This document shows positions 1 to 7,135 of a DNA stretch of 20,093 bases, piece by piece. This DNA is from DTSX01 sp964008355 (lineage in GTDB: Bacteria > Pseudomonadota > Gammaproteobacteria > Steroidobacterales > UBA11654). The position numbers and the translations under genes were made by a program. Location: positions 1-20,093 of the forward strand of contig CAXGBD010000018.1 of the NCBI GenBank assembly GCA_964008355.1, written 5' to 3'. How positions within the stretch are numbered: the stretch's first letter is position 1; each line of letters opens with the position of its first letter. The notes below the pieces were generated by a model, which saw nothing but the letters and a program-made list of their open reading frames with translations, searched no databases and had not been told where the DNA came from.

Positions 1-998
1 CTCATTGCTATGCCCTTAATCTGCTCCGCCATTGCTGTAGTAAGCACTTCCGCCTTGTTCACCGCATTACTGTCCTTTGTGCCCCAAAGCGATGGGCTGG
101 CAGATTCAAACTCCTCGTAACCAACAAAGAAGAACAGCCTGTCTTCAATGATTGGACCACTGAAAGTAAAGCCCATAGTTTCTTCACTAAATTCAGGAAA
201 CTCACCGCCATCAGGATCATCACCAATATTGTCTTCATCGCGTTCAATGTAGAAGACACTGCCATGAAATTCGTTGGATCCGGATTTCGTTACAGTGGCA
301 ATGGATCCACCGGTTGTGTTTCCACGGGCCACATCAAAAGGAGTAACGTCAACTGAAATCTGATCAATAAATTCAAAACCAATTGGGTTTCTCATGCTTC
401 CAAAGCCATTCGGATTGAGTCCAAATGGGTCATTAAAACTAACCCCATCAATGGTGAAATCGTTAAATTTGTTGTTGGCACCCATTACTGAAATTTCAGA
501 ATATCGGCTGGAACCGGAGTTAATAGAAACCCTTGGGTCCATTTTTGCAATATCGGCAATCGATCTGTTGATCGTAGGAATGCCATCAATTGCTTCCCGA
601 TCAAGAAATGTTCCCGATCCCATTCTGATCGAACCTTCAGGTACCGTTCCTGTTACCGTTATTTCCTCAACATCCGAAGATGCCAAACTAACTGTAACTT
701 CTGTAGTTTTATTGAGTTGCAGGTAAACACCTCCCAATGTTTCAGTTTGATACCCAGATGCTGAAACCGTTATTTGATAAGGGCCACCGATTGGTAAATT
801 CGATAAATAAAATGCGCCATCAACAGAAGCTGATTTTGATTTAGTTGCTCCAGTGGGTGTATGTTCTGCTGTGACAGTTGCTCCTGCAATGTTCACAACA
901 CCTCTAAGTGACGAGGTTGTTCCTACGTCGGCAAAGACAGGTGTTGATGAAATTACGAAAAAGGCTGCTAGGAAGAAAGAATAAATTCTCTTAGTCAT
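1..998 (-). CDS. TonB-dependent receptor, Oar-like, with N-terminal carboxypeptidase-regulatory-like domain (partial, C-terminus off window)
   Basis: The reading frame is open from an ATG at 998 down to base 1, giving about 332 residues without the C-terminus. Residues 1-23 form a signal peptide ending in VFA. Residues about 30-106 resemble a carboxypeptidase-regulatory-like (CarboxypepD_reg) beta-sandwich with the typical 'DGAFYLSNLPIGGPYQITVSA' type pattern. A TonB box-like EEITVTG lies at about 111-117, followed by a plug domain (NRSIADIAKMDP, then TTGGSIATVTKSGSNEFHGS) and the first barrel strands (SGPIIEDRLFFFVGYEEFE). This order is that of Oar-type receptors of the outer membrane, which import large or scarce substrates with energy from TonB-ExbBD. 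A weak ribosome site (GAGAAG) precedes the ATG. Family is firm; the substrate cannot be told from this sequence. The divergent monooxygenase gene shares its upstream region. Confidence 0.9.
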   Translation of the reverse strand, partial: MTKRIYSFFLAAFFVISSTPVFADVGTTSSLRGVVNIAGATVTAEHTPTGATKSKSASVDGAFYLSNLPIGGPYQITVSASGYQTETLGGVYLQLNKTTEVTVSLASSDVEEITVTGTVPEGSIRMGSGTFLDREAIDGIPTINRSIADIAKMDPRVSINSGSSRYSEISVMGANNKFNDFTIDGVSFNDPFGLNPNGFGSMRNPIGFEFIDQISVDVTPFDVARGNTTGGSIATVTKSGSNEFHGSVFYIERDEDNIGDDPDGGEFPEFSEETMGFTFSGPIIEDRLFFFVGYEEFESASPSLWGTKDSNAVNKAEVLTTAMAEQIKGIAM

Positions 999-1074
999 TG
1001 GTACTTCTCTCATTTATATTTGATCTAAATTAAAACCCTATTTTAGCCAGAAGAAAGAGACTAAAAAGTATAAG

Positions 1075-1089
1075 GAGTAAATATTACTC
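1075..1089. repeat. Inverted repeat GAGTAA-N3-TTACTC, possible operator
   Basis: Perfect 6-bp arms (1075-1080 and 1084-1089) flank ATA. The repeat sits immediately upstream of the -10-like TATACT (1072-1067, minus strand) of the TonB receptor gene, that is between its putative -10 and -35, where a repressor would act. The family of the regulator is unknown. Confidence 0.35.
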
Positions 1090-1127
1090 TATTATTTCTT
1101 GATTACAAAATTATTACATCTCTGAGA

Positions 1128-1149
1128 GGTAAAAAAATAATTTTTTACC
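1128..1149. repeat. Perfect 9-bp inverted repeat GGTAAAAAA-N4-TTTTTTACC
   Basis: The arms are 1128-1136 and 1141-1149 with an ATAA spacer. It lies in the middle of the divergent region, 130 bp from the receptor ATG and 143 bp from the monooxygenase ATG. It could be an operator, or a hairpin in either long leader. The A/T tracts raise the chance of coincidence, but the GGT/ACC ends match too. Confidence 0.35.
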
Positions 1150-1291
1150 AATAAATATACAAATATTATTGATAAAATATTTATATATTCTGTAGTTTAG
1201 TTATTCACCAATAAAGCATTGCAACATTGACACAATTCAATCTGAAAAAATTCTGGTTTGGTTTTTGCGATAGTGATAAAGGATTCAAAAT

Positions 1292-2476
1292 ATGAGTATT
1301 GAGGAACAAATAAAAAATAACCTCCGATCTATAGTACCAATACTAAAGGAACGTGCAGCTGAGGCAGAAAAATTGGGAAGAATACATGATGAATCCATCG
1401 AAGCAATAATTAATACAGGGTTCTTAAAAGTTCTTCAACCCTCTTCATTCGGTGGTTATGAGCTTGAATTTGGTGATTTTTTAGAGATGGTCTCAATTTT
1501 AGGGAAAGGCTGCGCCTCGACTGGTTGGGTTGCCGGAACAGCTGGTTCACAATCTTGGTTTTTAAGTTTAATGTCAGAACAAGCACAAAAGGATGTCTGG
1601 GAAGATAATCCTGATGCGCTGCTTACATCTTCATGGGCACCTGACGGAACAGCCACCATTGTCTCTGGAGGTTATGAATTAACAGGAAATTGGCATTTTT
1701 GCTCTGGTTCAGATTTTGCCACATGGTCTATTTTTGGTGCAAATGTGATTGACCCGAAGAGTCATAAAGATAGTAAGAACTTTTTAGACAGAGGCTATTT
1801 TTTAGTTCCTAATGTCGATTATGAAATTACTGGAGGCTGGAACGTGTCTTCATTGGCTGCAACTGGCAGTCATGATGCCAAAATTAAACAATCTTTCATT
1901 CCGCAACATCGATTTGTCCCAGCAGAAGACCTAGTAAATGGAACCAGTCCGGGATCTGAAATACACTCAGCAGCAATATATAAAATACCACTGTTATCAA
2001 TTTCACCCTTTGCCATTATTGCGCCATTGATGGGGGCTGCAGAGGGTATGCTTGATGACTTTATTGAAAATATGAGAGGCAGAACTACTACCGGTAGTGA
2101 TAATAATATTGCCAATGAACCCATCATCCAGGAACATGCCGCAAGGGCTGCTGCTATTATTGATGCGGTCAAATTAATTATTGCTAGAGATGTTGCTGAG
2201 GCAATGGCAACGATCAATACAGGTCAAACATTATCTAAAAATCAAAGATTGCAATTTCGTAGGAGCCATGGATTTACTGCAAGATTGTTAAGTGAGGCTG
2301 CTGAAATTCTCTTTGCTGCCACTGGGGGTAAAGGATTGTATCTGGATAATCATCTCCAAAGAGGATTTAGAGATATTAAAGGAGGAGTCAATCATATTAG
2401 TTCAAGTTGGGACATTGCTGGTCCCTTGTGGGGAGCCCATGCGTTTGGTTTAGAGCCAAAGATTCCTATGTATTAA
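1292..2476 (+). CDS. Class D flavin-dependent monooxygenase, HsaA / acyl-CoA dehydrogenase fold
   Basis: The 394-residue length and the layout match the oxygenase components of two-component flavin hydroxylases (HsaA, HpaB/C2-type), which use reduced FMN or FAD delivered by a separate reductase to hydroxylate aromatic or steroid-derived phenols. The N-terminal half (about 1-120) is the helical acyl-CoA dehydrogenase domain (LKVLQPSSFGGYELEFGDFLEM; CASTGWVAGTAGSQ). The middle (about 121-215) is the beta domain with GGYELTGNWHFCSGSDFATW, and the C-terminal helical domain includes RLLSEAAEILFAATGGKGLYLDNHLQRGFRD-like family features. It lacks the catalytic Glu context of true acyl-CoA dehydrogenases as far as can be judged by eye. 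ATG has AAAGGA 8 nt upstream. No flavin reductase gene is visible nearby. Its TAA abuts the stop of the convergent ThDP gene directly. The substrate is unknown. Confidence 0.85.
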   Translation: MSIEEQIKNNLRSIVPILKERAAEAEKLGRIHDESIEAIINTGFLKVLQPSSFGGYELEFGDFLEMVSILGKGCASTGWVAGTAGSQSWFLSLMSEQAQKDVWEDNPDALLTSSWAPDGTATIVSGGYELTGNWHFCSGSDFATWSIFGANVIDPKSHKDSKNFLDRGYFLVPNVDYEITGGWNVSSLAATGSHDAKIKQSFIPQHRFVPAEDLVNGTSPGSEIHSAAIYKIPLLSISPFAIIAPLMGAAEGMLDDFIENMRGRTTTGSDNNIANEPIIQEHAARAAAIIDAVKLIIARDVAEAMATINTGQTLSKNQRLQFRRSHGFTARLLSEAAEILFAATGGKGLYLDNHLQRGFRDIKGGVNHISSSWDIAGPLWGAHAFGLEPKIPMY

Positions 2477-4390
2477 TCAAACTTTTTTTGTTCTCTTGGC
2501 TGCGATTGAAATATCTGGATGCCATGTTTGCTGAGTTTCAAAACCCCTTAAATCTAACTGCATCAATCTCAGATCAATCAAAAAAGGTCTACCACTCACC
2601 GTCACGTCTTTTGCTTGCTGTAAACATTGAATCAATTCTTCCGGTGTATTTGCTTGCTTTCCCTGGATATCAAAACTGTTGGCTAAACCAACAAATTCAA
2701 CCTCTGGATTACCCAAATAACAACTGATATCCCGCCACATGTCTCGAGTTTCCTTCTTAGCTGCTAAAGGCGATGCTTGAATTATTCTATTTCTCTCGAA
2801 ATCATAACTCATATTATTACAAACGATAATGATGACGGGTATGTCATACCTTGATGCCGACCACAACGATTCAATCTGTCCAAACAGCATCGCGCCATCA
2901 CCAACTAAGCACGCAACCTGACGATTGGGTTCGGCAATTTTTGCACCCAAAGAGGCACCGATACCCCAACCCAATGCAAAACCGGTTGAGCCACCAATGA
3001 GCCATTTTTGTTCAGGACCAAGATTCATCCAATCGAAAGGTTCTCTGGTATCCAACTCAGCAACAACGATCGCATGATCATCAAGATTTCTGTCTATCTC
3101 AAAGGATGCCCTTGCCCAAGAAAGAGGGCTAGAATTCCAAGTTGCTTTTGCTTGTTGCTCCTTTCTGGCTTCAAATTTAGCATTGATCTCAATGCTTGCT
3201 TGCATCCTGTCTTCTCTTAAGACTTTGATTCGATTCATTGTTGCTAGGGATTGTACTGACTCTTTGATCGCAATCACCGTTTCTTTCATACCGGCAGCAA
3301 TAGCAATGTCGGTTGGATGGCTGTTGGCAATATCATCGAATTCTATCCTTGCATGGATAGCTTTAGCCTTGCTTGGGATGGATGGTGTAAATATTGTTGG
3401 ATCCGGCATGGGGGCTCCCAAGTTGAGAAAAACATCGGTTTTACTCAAACCTCTCGGTATACCCAATCCATAGAATCCACAAAACAAAGGGTGCTTAAAC
3501 GGGACATCACCATAGACACTATAGCCTTGAGCCATTCTGATACCTAATAGATCTGCAAGTTCAACCGCCTCTTTATTGGCTTTTGCTCTGGTGACTTCGT
3601 GCCCTAGAATCATTAGGGGCTTTTGTGCTTCCAAAAGAGCCTTTGCGGTGGCTTCTATTAACTCAGGTTTTGGATGCAATCCCATTGGGATTCTAAACTG
3701 ACTCTGCGGATAGATCTTTTGTTTAATCTTTGGTTTTTTAAGGATAGATCCTGGAAAACGTAAGTAAACAGGACCGCCGGGTGGAGTTTCAGCAAGTTTG
3801 ATCGTTCTCCTAGTCATTTCACTGATTTGACGATCATTGTCCACCTGCCATCGCCATTTGGTAAAAACTGTCATAGGATCCAACCAATCATCAAGTTGTT
3901 GGAACCCATTTCGGCCTGCAAAGTTAGAGCTTGAACCGTCAGATAAAACTGCAATCGATGATCGATCTTTCCAAGCATTGTAGAGATTATTCATGGCACT
4001 CGGGATGGCTACACCTGGAATAAAAAGAACAGCGGTCTTGCCTGTTACCAACTCATAACCATGAGCCATTGATGTTGCCTGAGATTCAGCGATTGCTGAG
4101 ATAAACTTTATATCATTTTTTAAAGTCAAAGCATCATAAAATGGTGACATGCCTGTGCTGCTGGTACCAAAAACATATTCCACCTCAGCAGCTCTAAGGG
4201 TCTCAGCAAGAATCTCTGCACCCGTACCTTCAATTCTTTTCCCTTCATCAGGTAAGGTCTCGCGAGCCTGTACTGCTGCAGATAAAAAGGTGTTCACCGC
4301 GACTTGACTGAATCCTAAAGCGAGCAGTTTTGTTCCAAAATCTCGTCTAGATATATCGTTATCAAAAAATTGCTTAAACAATGATCTCAT
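2477..4390 (-). CDS. Thiamine-diphosphate enzyme (acetolactate synthase / benzoylformate decarboxylase family) with Tat signal peptide
   Basis: I place the start at the ATG at 4390, giving 637 residues. The longer frame to 4474 would add 28 residues, overlap the upstream gene by 77 bp and bury the signal. Residues 14-18 are SRRDF with Lys at 21, then a hydrophobic stretch and AVQA at 39-42: a good twin-arginine signal with a cleavage site, predicting export folded to the periplasm. The mature part has the three-domain layout of the family. Glu102 in the ISAIAESQA segment is the likely cofactor-activating glutamate. The central domain runs roughly 230-390. The diphosphate/Mg motif is GDG at about 497 followed after 25 residues by NN, with the usual IPVIIIVCNN strand before it. 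These enzymes decarboxylate or ligate 2-keto acids; the substrate here cannot be read. The upstream nitroreductase gene stops 7 bp before this ATG, so the two are probably co-transcribed. The ribosome site is weak. Confidence 0.87.
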   Translation of the reverse strand: MRSLFKQFFDNDISRRDFGTKLLALGFSQVAVNTFLSAAVQARETLPDEGKRIEGTGAEILAETLRAAEVEYVFGTSSTGMSPFYDALTLKNDIKFISAIAESQATSMAHGYELVTGKTAVLFIPGVAIPSAMNNLYNAWKDRSSIAVLSDGSSSNFAGRNGFQQLDDWLDPMTVFTKWRWQVDNDRQISEMTRRTIKLAETPPGGPVYLRFPGSILKKPKIKQKIYPQSQFRIPMGLHPKPELIEATAKALLEAQKPLMILGHEVTRAKANKEAVELADLLGIRMAQGYSVYGDVPFKHPLFCGFYGLGIPRGLSKTDVFLNLGAPMPDPTIFTPSIPSKAKAIHARIEFDDIANSHPTDIAIAAGMKETVIAIKESVQSLATMNRIKVLREDRMQASIEINAKFEARKEQQAKATWNSSPLSWARASFEIDRNLDDHAIVVAELDTREPFDWMNLGPEQKWLIGGSTGFALGWGIGASLGAKIAEPNRQVACLVGDGAMLFGQIESLWSASRYDIPVIIIVCNNMSYDFERNRIIQASPLAAKKETRDMWRDISCYLGNPEVEFVGLANSFDIQGKQANTPEELIQCLQQAKDVTVSGRPFLIDLRLMQLDLRGFETQQTWHPDISIAAKRTKKV

Positions 4391-4397
4391 AAATGAC

Positions 4398-4832
4398 TCA
4401 CTGTTTGCTGCAAAGAAAGACGGGTATATTTCTACTCGTTCGTTGGCGATAATCATCATAAACAGAGCAAGCATTCACAATGACTGGCCAAAGATCTTCC
4501 TTTTCTTCATCGGATAATTGTTTAGCAAACATGTCGTATGTTTTTGATTTAATGGTCATCTTTATTCTGGGTTCATGAACAATATTGTAATACCAAGCCG
4601 GATGAGTAGGTGCTCCTCCCTGTGAGGCAACTAATATATAGTCGTCTTGATGTGGGATGGTTAGCAAAGGAATGGATACTGGGTTACCTGATTTCCTGCC
4701 AACGGTAGTAATCATGCAAATGGGATTACCCTTAAAAGTGCCAAGACTACTAGCACCATAACCTTTAAAAAGCATTCTGTGCCAGATTGTCATAGCTTTC
4801 ATGATCGGTTTTACGAGTCTGTAAGTATTCAT
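4398..4832 (-). CDS. Nitroreductase / deazaflavin (F420)-dependent oxidoreductase family protein (DDN-like)
   Basis: This 144-residue protein has the split-barrel layout of the DDN/FDOR family. A short N-terminal helix (MNTYRLVKPIMKAMTIWHRM) precedes the core pattern TTVGRKSGNPVSIPLL (about 42-57), DDYILVASQGG (63-73) and HPAWYYNI (77-84), which in characterised members holds the deazaflavin F420 phosphate and ring. Members reduce nitro groups, quinones or unsaturated lipids with F420H2. Whether this organism makes F420 cannot be seen here; some relatives may bind other cofactors. No convincing ribosome site precedes the ATG. Its stop lies 7 bp before the Tat-signal ThDP gene, so the pair looks like an operon. 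It is divergent from fur. Confidence 0.8.
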   Translation of the reverse strand: MNTYRLVKPIMKAMTIWHRMLFKGYGASSLGTFKGNPICMITTVGRKSGNPVSIPLLTIPHQDDYILVASQGGAPTHPAWYYNIVHEPRIKMTIKSKTYDMFAKQLSDEEKEDLWPVIVNACSVYDDYRQRTSRNIPVFLCSKQ

Positions 4833-4945
4833 TCTAAAGATAATACAACAAAGATAAGGGTTTCATTGTATATGAATGTGAAAACCTTATGAACTTTACT
4901 AAGCTACTTGCTATTCTAATTATTCGTTATATGATTCTTGGGATC

Positions 4946-5350
4946 ATGGATAAAAATAAAGAAATTAGATCTGCAGGACTGAAAGTTACTGATGCCAGGA
5001 GAAGCATATTAAGGCTCCTAGAAACTCATCCACACTCTCATCTAAGTGCCTACGATGTTCATCAACAACTTTTTGAAAAAAAGAAAAGTGTTGGTATTGC
5101 TACTGTTTACAGAGTTTTGAATCAATTTGTTGAAGCAGGTATTTGTGTGCGTCACAACTTTGAAACCGGTCATTCCTTATATGAATTAGCCCCAGACGAC
5201 CATCACGACCACATGGTTTGCCTATTGACAGGAACGGTTATTGAATTTGAAGATAAATTAATCGAGCAAAGACAACAACAAATGGCTGCTGAAAAAGGCT
5301 ATAAAATTATTGATCACAACCTCATTTTGTTCGTTGAACCGATCGATTAG
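4946..5350 (+). CDS. fur: Ferric uptake regulator Fur
   Basis: Starting at ATG 4946 the product is 134 residues and aligns from its first residues with Fur (EIRSAGLKVTDARRSILRLLE). The winged helix covers about 1-80, with the recognition helix segment GIATVYRVLNQFVEAGICVRHNF. The regulatory metal site HHDHMVC is at 86-92, with further ligands expected near the DHN at 123-125. The usual CxxC of E. coli Fur is reduced to Cys92 with Thr95 in the second place, as in the Pseudomonas aeruginosa protein as I recall it. An in-frame ATG at 4889 would add 19 hydrophobic residues not found in the family, and neither start has a good ribosome site. Fe(II)-Fur represses iron uptake genes and often TonB-dependent receptors. 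A clear Fur box was not found in this window. Confidence 0.9.
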   Translation: MDKNKEIRSAGLKVTDARRSILRLLETHPHSHLSAYDVHQQLFEKKKSVGIATVYRVLNQFVEAGICVRHNFETGHSLYELAPDDHHDHMVCLLTGTVIEFEDKLIEQRQQQMAAEKGYKIIDHNLILFVEPID

Positions 5351-5380
5351 CCAAAATCTAAAATAACCCTTGGATTAATC
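5345..5380. terminator. Imperfect stem-loop spanning the convergent fur and fhs stops, possible bidirectional terminator
   Basis: GATTA plus CCAA (5345-5349, 5351-5354) can pair with TTGG plus TAATC (5370-5373, 5376-5380), with one small internal loop and a 15-nt apical loop. It covers both stop codons (fur 5350, fhs 5358), which are only 7 bp apart. No strong T tract follows, so termination is uncertain. Confidence 0.25.
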
Positions 5381-7031
5381 CTTTATCATCCACATCTATA
5401 TTTTCCGCAGCCGGTGTTTTTGGTAACCCTGGCATTGTAATCACATCGCCGGTTAGTGACACTATAAAGCCTGCTCCAGAGCATAATCTGACTTCTCTAA
5501 TCGGAACATCGAACCCAGTCGGCCTGCCTTTTAGTTTTGGATCTGTTGATAAAGAGGCTGGTGTTTTAGCCATGCACACGGGTAATTGTCCAAACCCTTG
5601 TTCTTCTAGTCGTTTTATTTCTGTTCTTACGTCTTTGTCAGCCATAATATTATTGGCACCATACACAGATGTGGCAATGGTTTTCATTTTATTCCAAAGA
5701 CTCATATCGTCTGGGTATAGAAAATTAAAATCTGTTTTATGATTCTCTGTTAAATCCACCACTGCTTTTGCAAGATCCACAGCACCTTCCCCTCCATCTC
5801 TCCAGTGATTGCAAGTAACCACATCAACCCCTAAATAATCACATTTCTCTTTAACTATTGAAATCTCTTGTTCTGTATCGTGGGTAAACTGATTGATAGC
5901 AACAACCACCGGTAAATCGAACAGATGAATATTCTCAATGTGTTTTTTTAGGTTTTCGATACCCTGACTTACAGCATCAACATTTTCTTCTCTAATCTTA
6001 TCAAGAGGCACGCCACCATGAGATTTTAAGGATTGAAGAGTAGCAACTAGCACCACAGCGTTAGGCGTTAAACTGGCTTTTCTGCATTTTATATCAAAGA
6101 ATTTTTCAGCACCTAAGTCAGAACCAAAACCAGCCTCTGTTATCGTATAATCAGCTAATTTCAAAGCCAATTTAGTTGCAGCTATACTGTTACAACCATG
6201 AGCAATATTAGCAAAAGGCCCGCCATGGATAAAAACTGGATTACCTTCTAATGTTTGAGCTAAATTTGGATTAATTGCGTCCTTTAATAAAGCTGTCATA
6301 GCACCTTCAACATTTAGATCAGCCGCTGTAATTGGCTCACTGTCATGGTTATAAGCAACAATTATTGATGCAATGTTTTTTCTTAAATCATTGATGTCAT
6401 TAGATAAACAAAAAATTGCCATAATCTCTGATGCTGCAGTGATTGAAAAAGTGTCTTGTCTTGGTATTGAATTTAATGGTCCGCCGAGTCCTACAACTGC
6501 TTGCCTCAGTGCCCTATCATTTAGATCTAAGACACGATTCCAGACTATTCTTCGATGATCAATATTGAGATTATTGCCATGATGAAGATGGTTATCTAAG
6601 GATGCTGCTAATAGATTATGAGCTGAGGTAATAGCATGAAAATCACCGTTAAAATGGAGATTAATATCTTCCATTGGAATAACTTGAGAAAAACCTCCAC
6701 CGGCTCCACCGCCCTTCATACCAAAACACGGTCCTAATGATGGTTCTCTGATGCAAGTGGCTGTTTTATGCCCAAGCAATGCCATAGCATCACTTAGACC
6801 AACAGTTGTTGTAGTTTTACCTTCTCCTGCAGGAGTTGGGGTAATAGCAGAAACCAGAATTAATTTACCGTTATTATGGTCCTTAAGCTTTTCATGATTA
6901 ATTGAAAGATTAACTTTTGCCTTAAATTTGCCATAAGGCTCTATGTATTCATTAGGAATATCAAGCTTGAGAGCAATATCCTTAATGGGTTGAATCTTGG
7001 CTGCTCTAGCAATTTCAATATCAGATCTCAT
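5358..7031 (-). CDS. fhs: Formate-tetrahydrofolate ligase
   Basis: At 557 residues it is the normal length of the monofunctional enzyme, which joins formate to tetrahydrofolate with ATP to give 10-formyl-THF in the cytoplasm. The phosphate-binding loop TPTPAGEGKTTTT is at about 64-76, followed by the family signature region (REPSLGPCFGMKGGGAGGGFSQV) and the C-terminal segment with LCSGAGF and TMPGLPKTPAAENIDVD. The ATG has GAGGA 9 nt upstream. It lies 20 nt downstream of the mature end of tRNA-Lys on the same strand, without a terminator between, so it is probably read from the tRNA promoter. With FolD encoded 2.7 kb away it completes an ATP-driven route from formate to methylene-THF. The 3' end converges on fur. 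Confidence 0.97.
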   Translation of the reverse strand: MRSDIEIARAAKIQPIKDIALKLDIPNEYIEPYGKFKAKVNLSINHEKLKDHNNGKLILVSAITPTPAGEGKTTTTVGLSDAMALLGHKTATCIREPSLGPCFGMKGGGAGGGFSQVIPMEDINLHFNGDFHAITSAHNLLAASLDNHLHHGNNLNIDHRRIVWNRVLDLNDRALRQAVVGLGGPLNSIPRQDTFSITAASEIMAIFCLSNDINDLRKNIASIIVAYNHDSEPITAADLNVEGAMTALLKDAINPNLAQTLEGNPVFIHGGPFANIAHGCNSIAATKLALKLADYTITEAGFGSDLGAEKFFDIKCRKASLTPNAVVLVATLQSLKSHGGVPLDKIREENVDAVSQGIENLKKHIENIHLFDLPVVVAINQFTHDTEQEISIVKEKCDYLGVDVVTCNHWRDGGEGAVDLAKAVVDLTENHKTDFNFLYPDDMSLWNKMKTIATSVYGANNIMADKDVRTEIKRLEEQGFGQLPVCMAKTPASLSTDPKLKGRPTGFDVPIREVRLCSGAGFIVSLTGDVITMPGLPKTPAAENIDVDDKGLIQGLF

Positions 7032-7051
7032 AATATATTTTCCTCATATTT

Positions 7052-7125
7052 TGGGCCGTATAGGAATCGAACCTATAACCAATGGATTAAGAGTCCACTG
7101 CTCTACCTAATTGAGCTAACGGCCC
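7052..7125 (-). tRNA. tRNA-Lys (anticodon CTT)
   Basis: The minus strand folds into a full cloverleaf: acceptor GGGCCGT/ACGGCCC, D stem GCTC/GAGC, anticodon stem GTGGA/TCCAT with loop CTCTTAA (anticodon CTT, reading AAG), T arm ATAGG-TTCGATT-CCTAT and discriminator A at 7052. The length is 74 nt. The next bases are AAA, so CCA is not encoded, unlike the other three tRNAs here. It follows tRNA-His by 10 bp and precedes the fhs ATG by 20 nt. Confidence 0.97.
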
Positions 7126-7135
7126 AATAATACTA

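Larger units (their letters stand above)
999..1291. promoter_or_regulatory. Divergent AT-rich intergenic region between the TonB receptor and the flavin monooxygenase
   Basis: This 293-bp stretch holds no credible gene. It must contain the start sites of two divergent genes. It carries two inverted repeats (annotated separately at 1075-1089 and 1128-1149). A consensus -35-like TTGACA is at 1227-1232 on the + strand, but no good -10 follows at 16-18 bp. A ribosome site AAAGGA at 1278-1283 serves the ATG at 1292. On the minus strand a -10-like TATACT lies at 1072-1067, about 70 nt before the receptor ATG. Promoter assignment is by eye only. Confidence 0.5.

Noticed and set aside
1870..2217. 115-residue hydrophobic minus frame inside the monooxygenase gene
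   Set aside because: It lies wholly antisense to a well-supported gene, and its Ala/Ile richness comes from the helical sense sequence.
2407..2727. 106-residue + strand frame at the 3' end of the monooxygenase
   Set aside because: It overlaps the monooxygenase end and the coding part of the convergent ThDP gene; composition shows no family pattern. It is a shadow frame.
4391..4474. 28-residue N-terminal extension of the ThDP enzyme
   Set aside because: It overlaps the end of the upstream nitroreductase gene by 77 bp and would place the twin-arginine signal in the interior; the ATG at 4390 fits the export signal and operon spacing.
4833..4945. Fur box upstream of fur (GATAAT-like repeats and a TTCAT-N5-ATGAA inverted repeat at 4862-4876)
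   Set aside because: No arrangement matches the 19-bp consensus well; AT-rich DNA gives such hexamers by chance.
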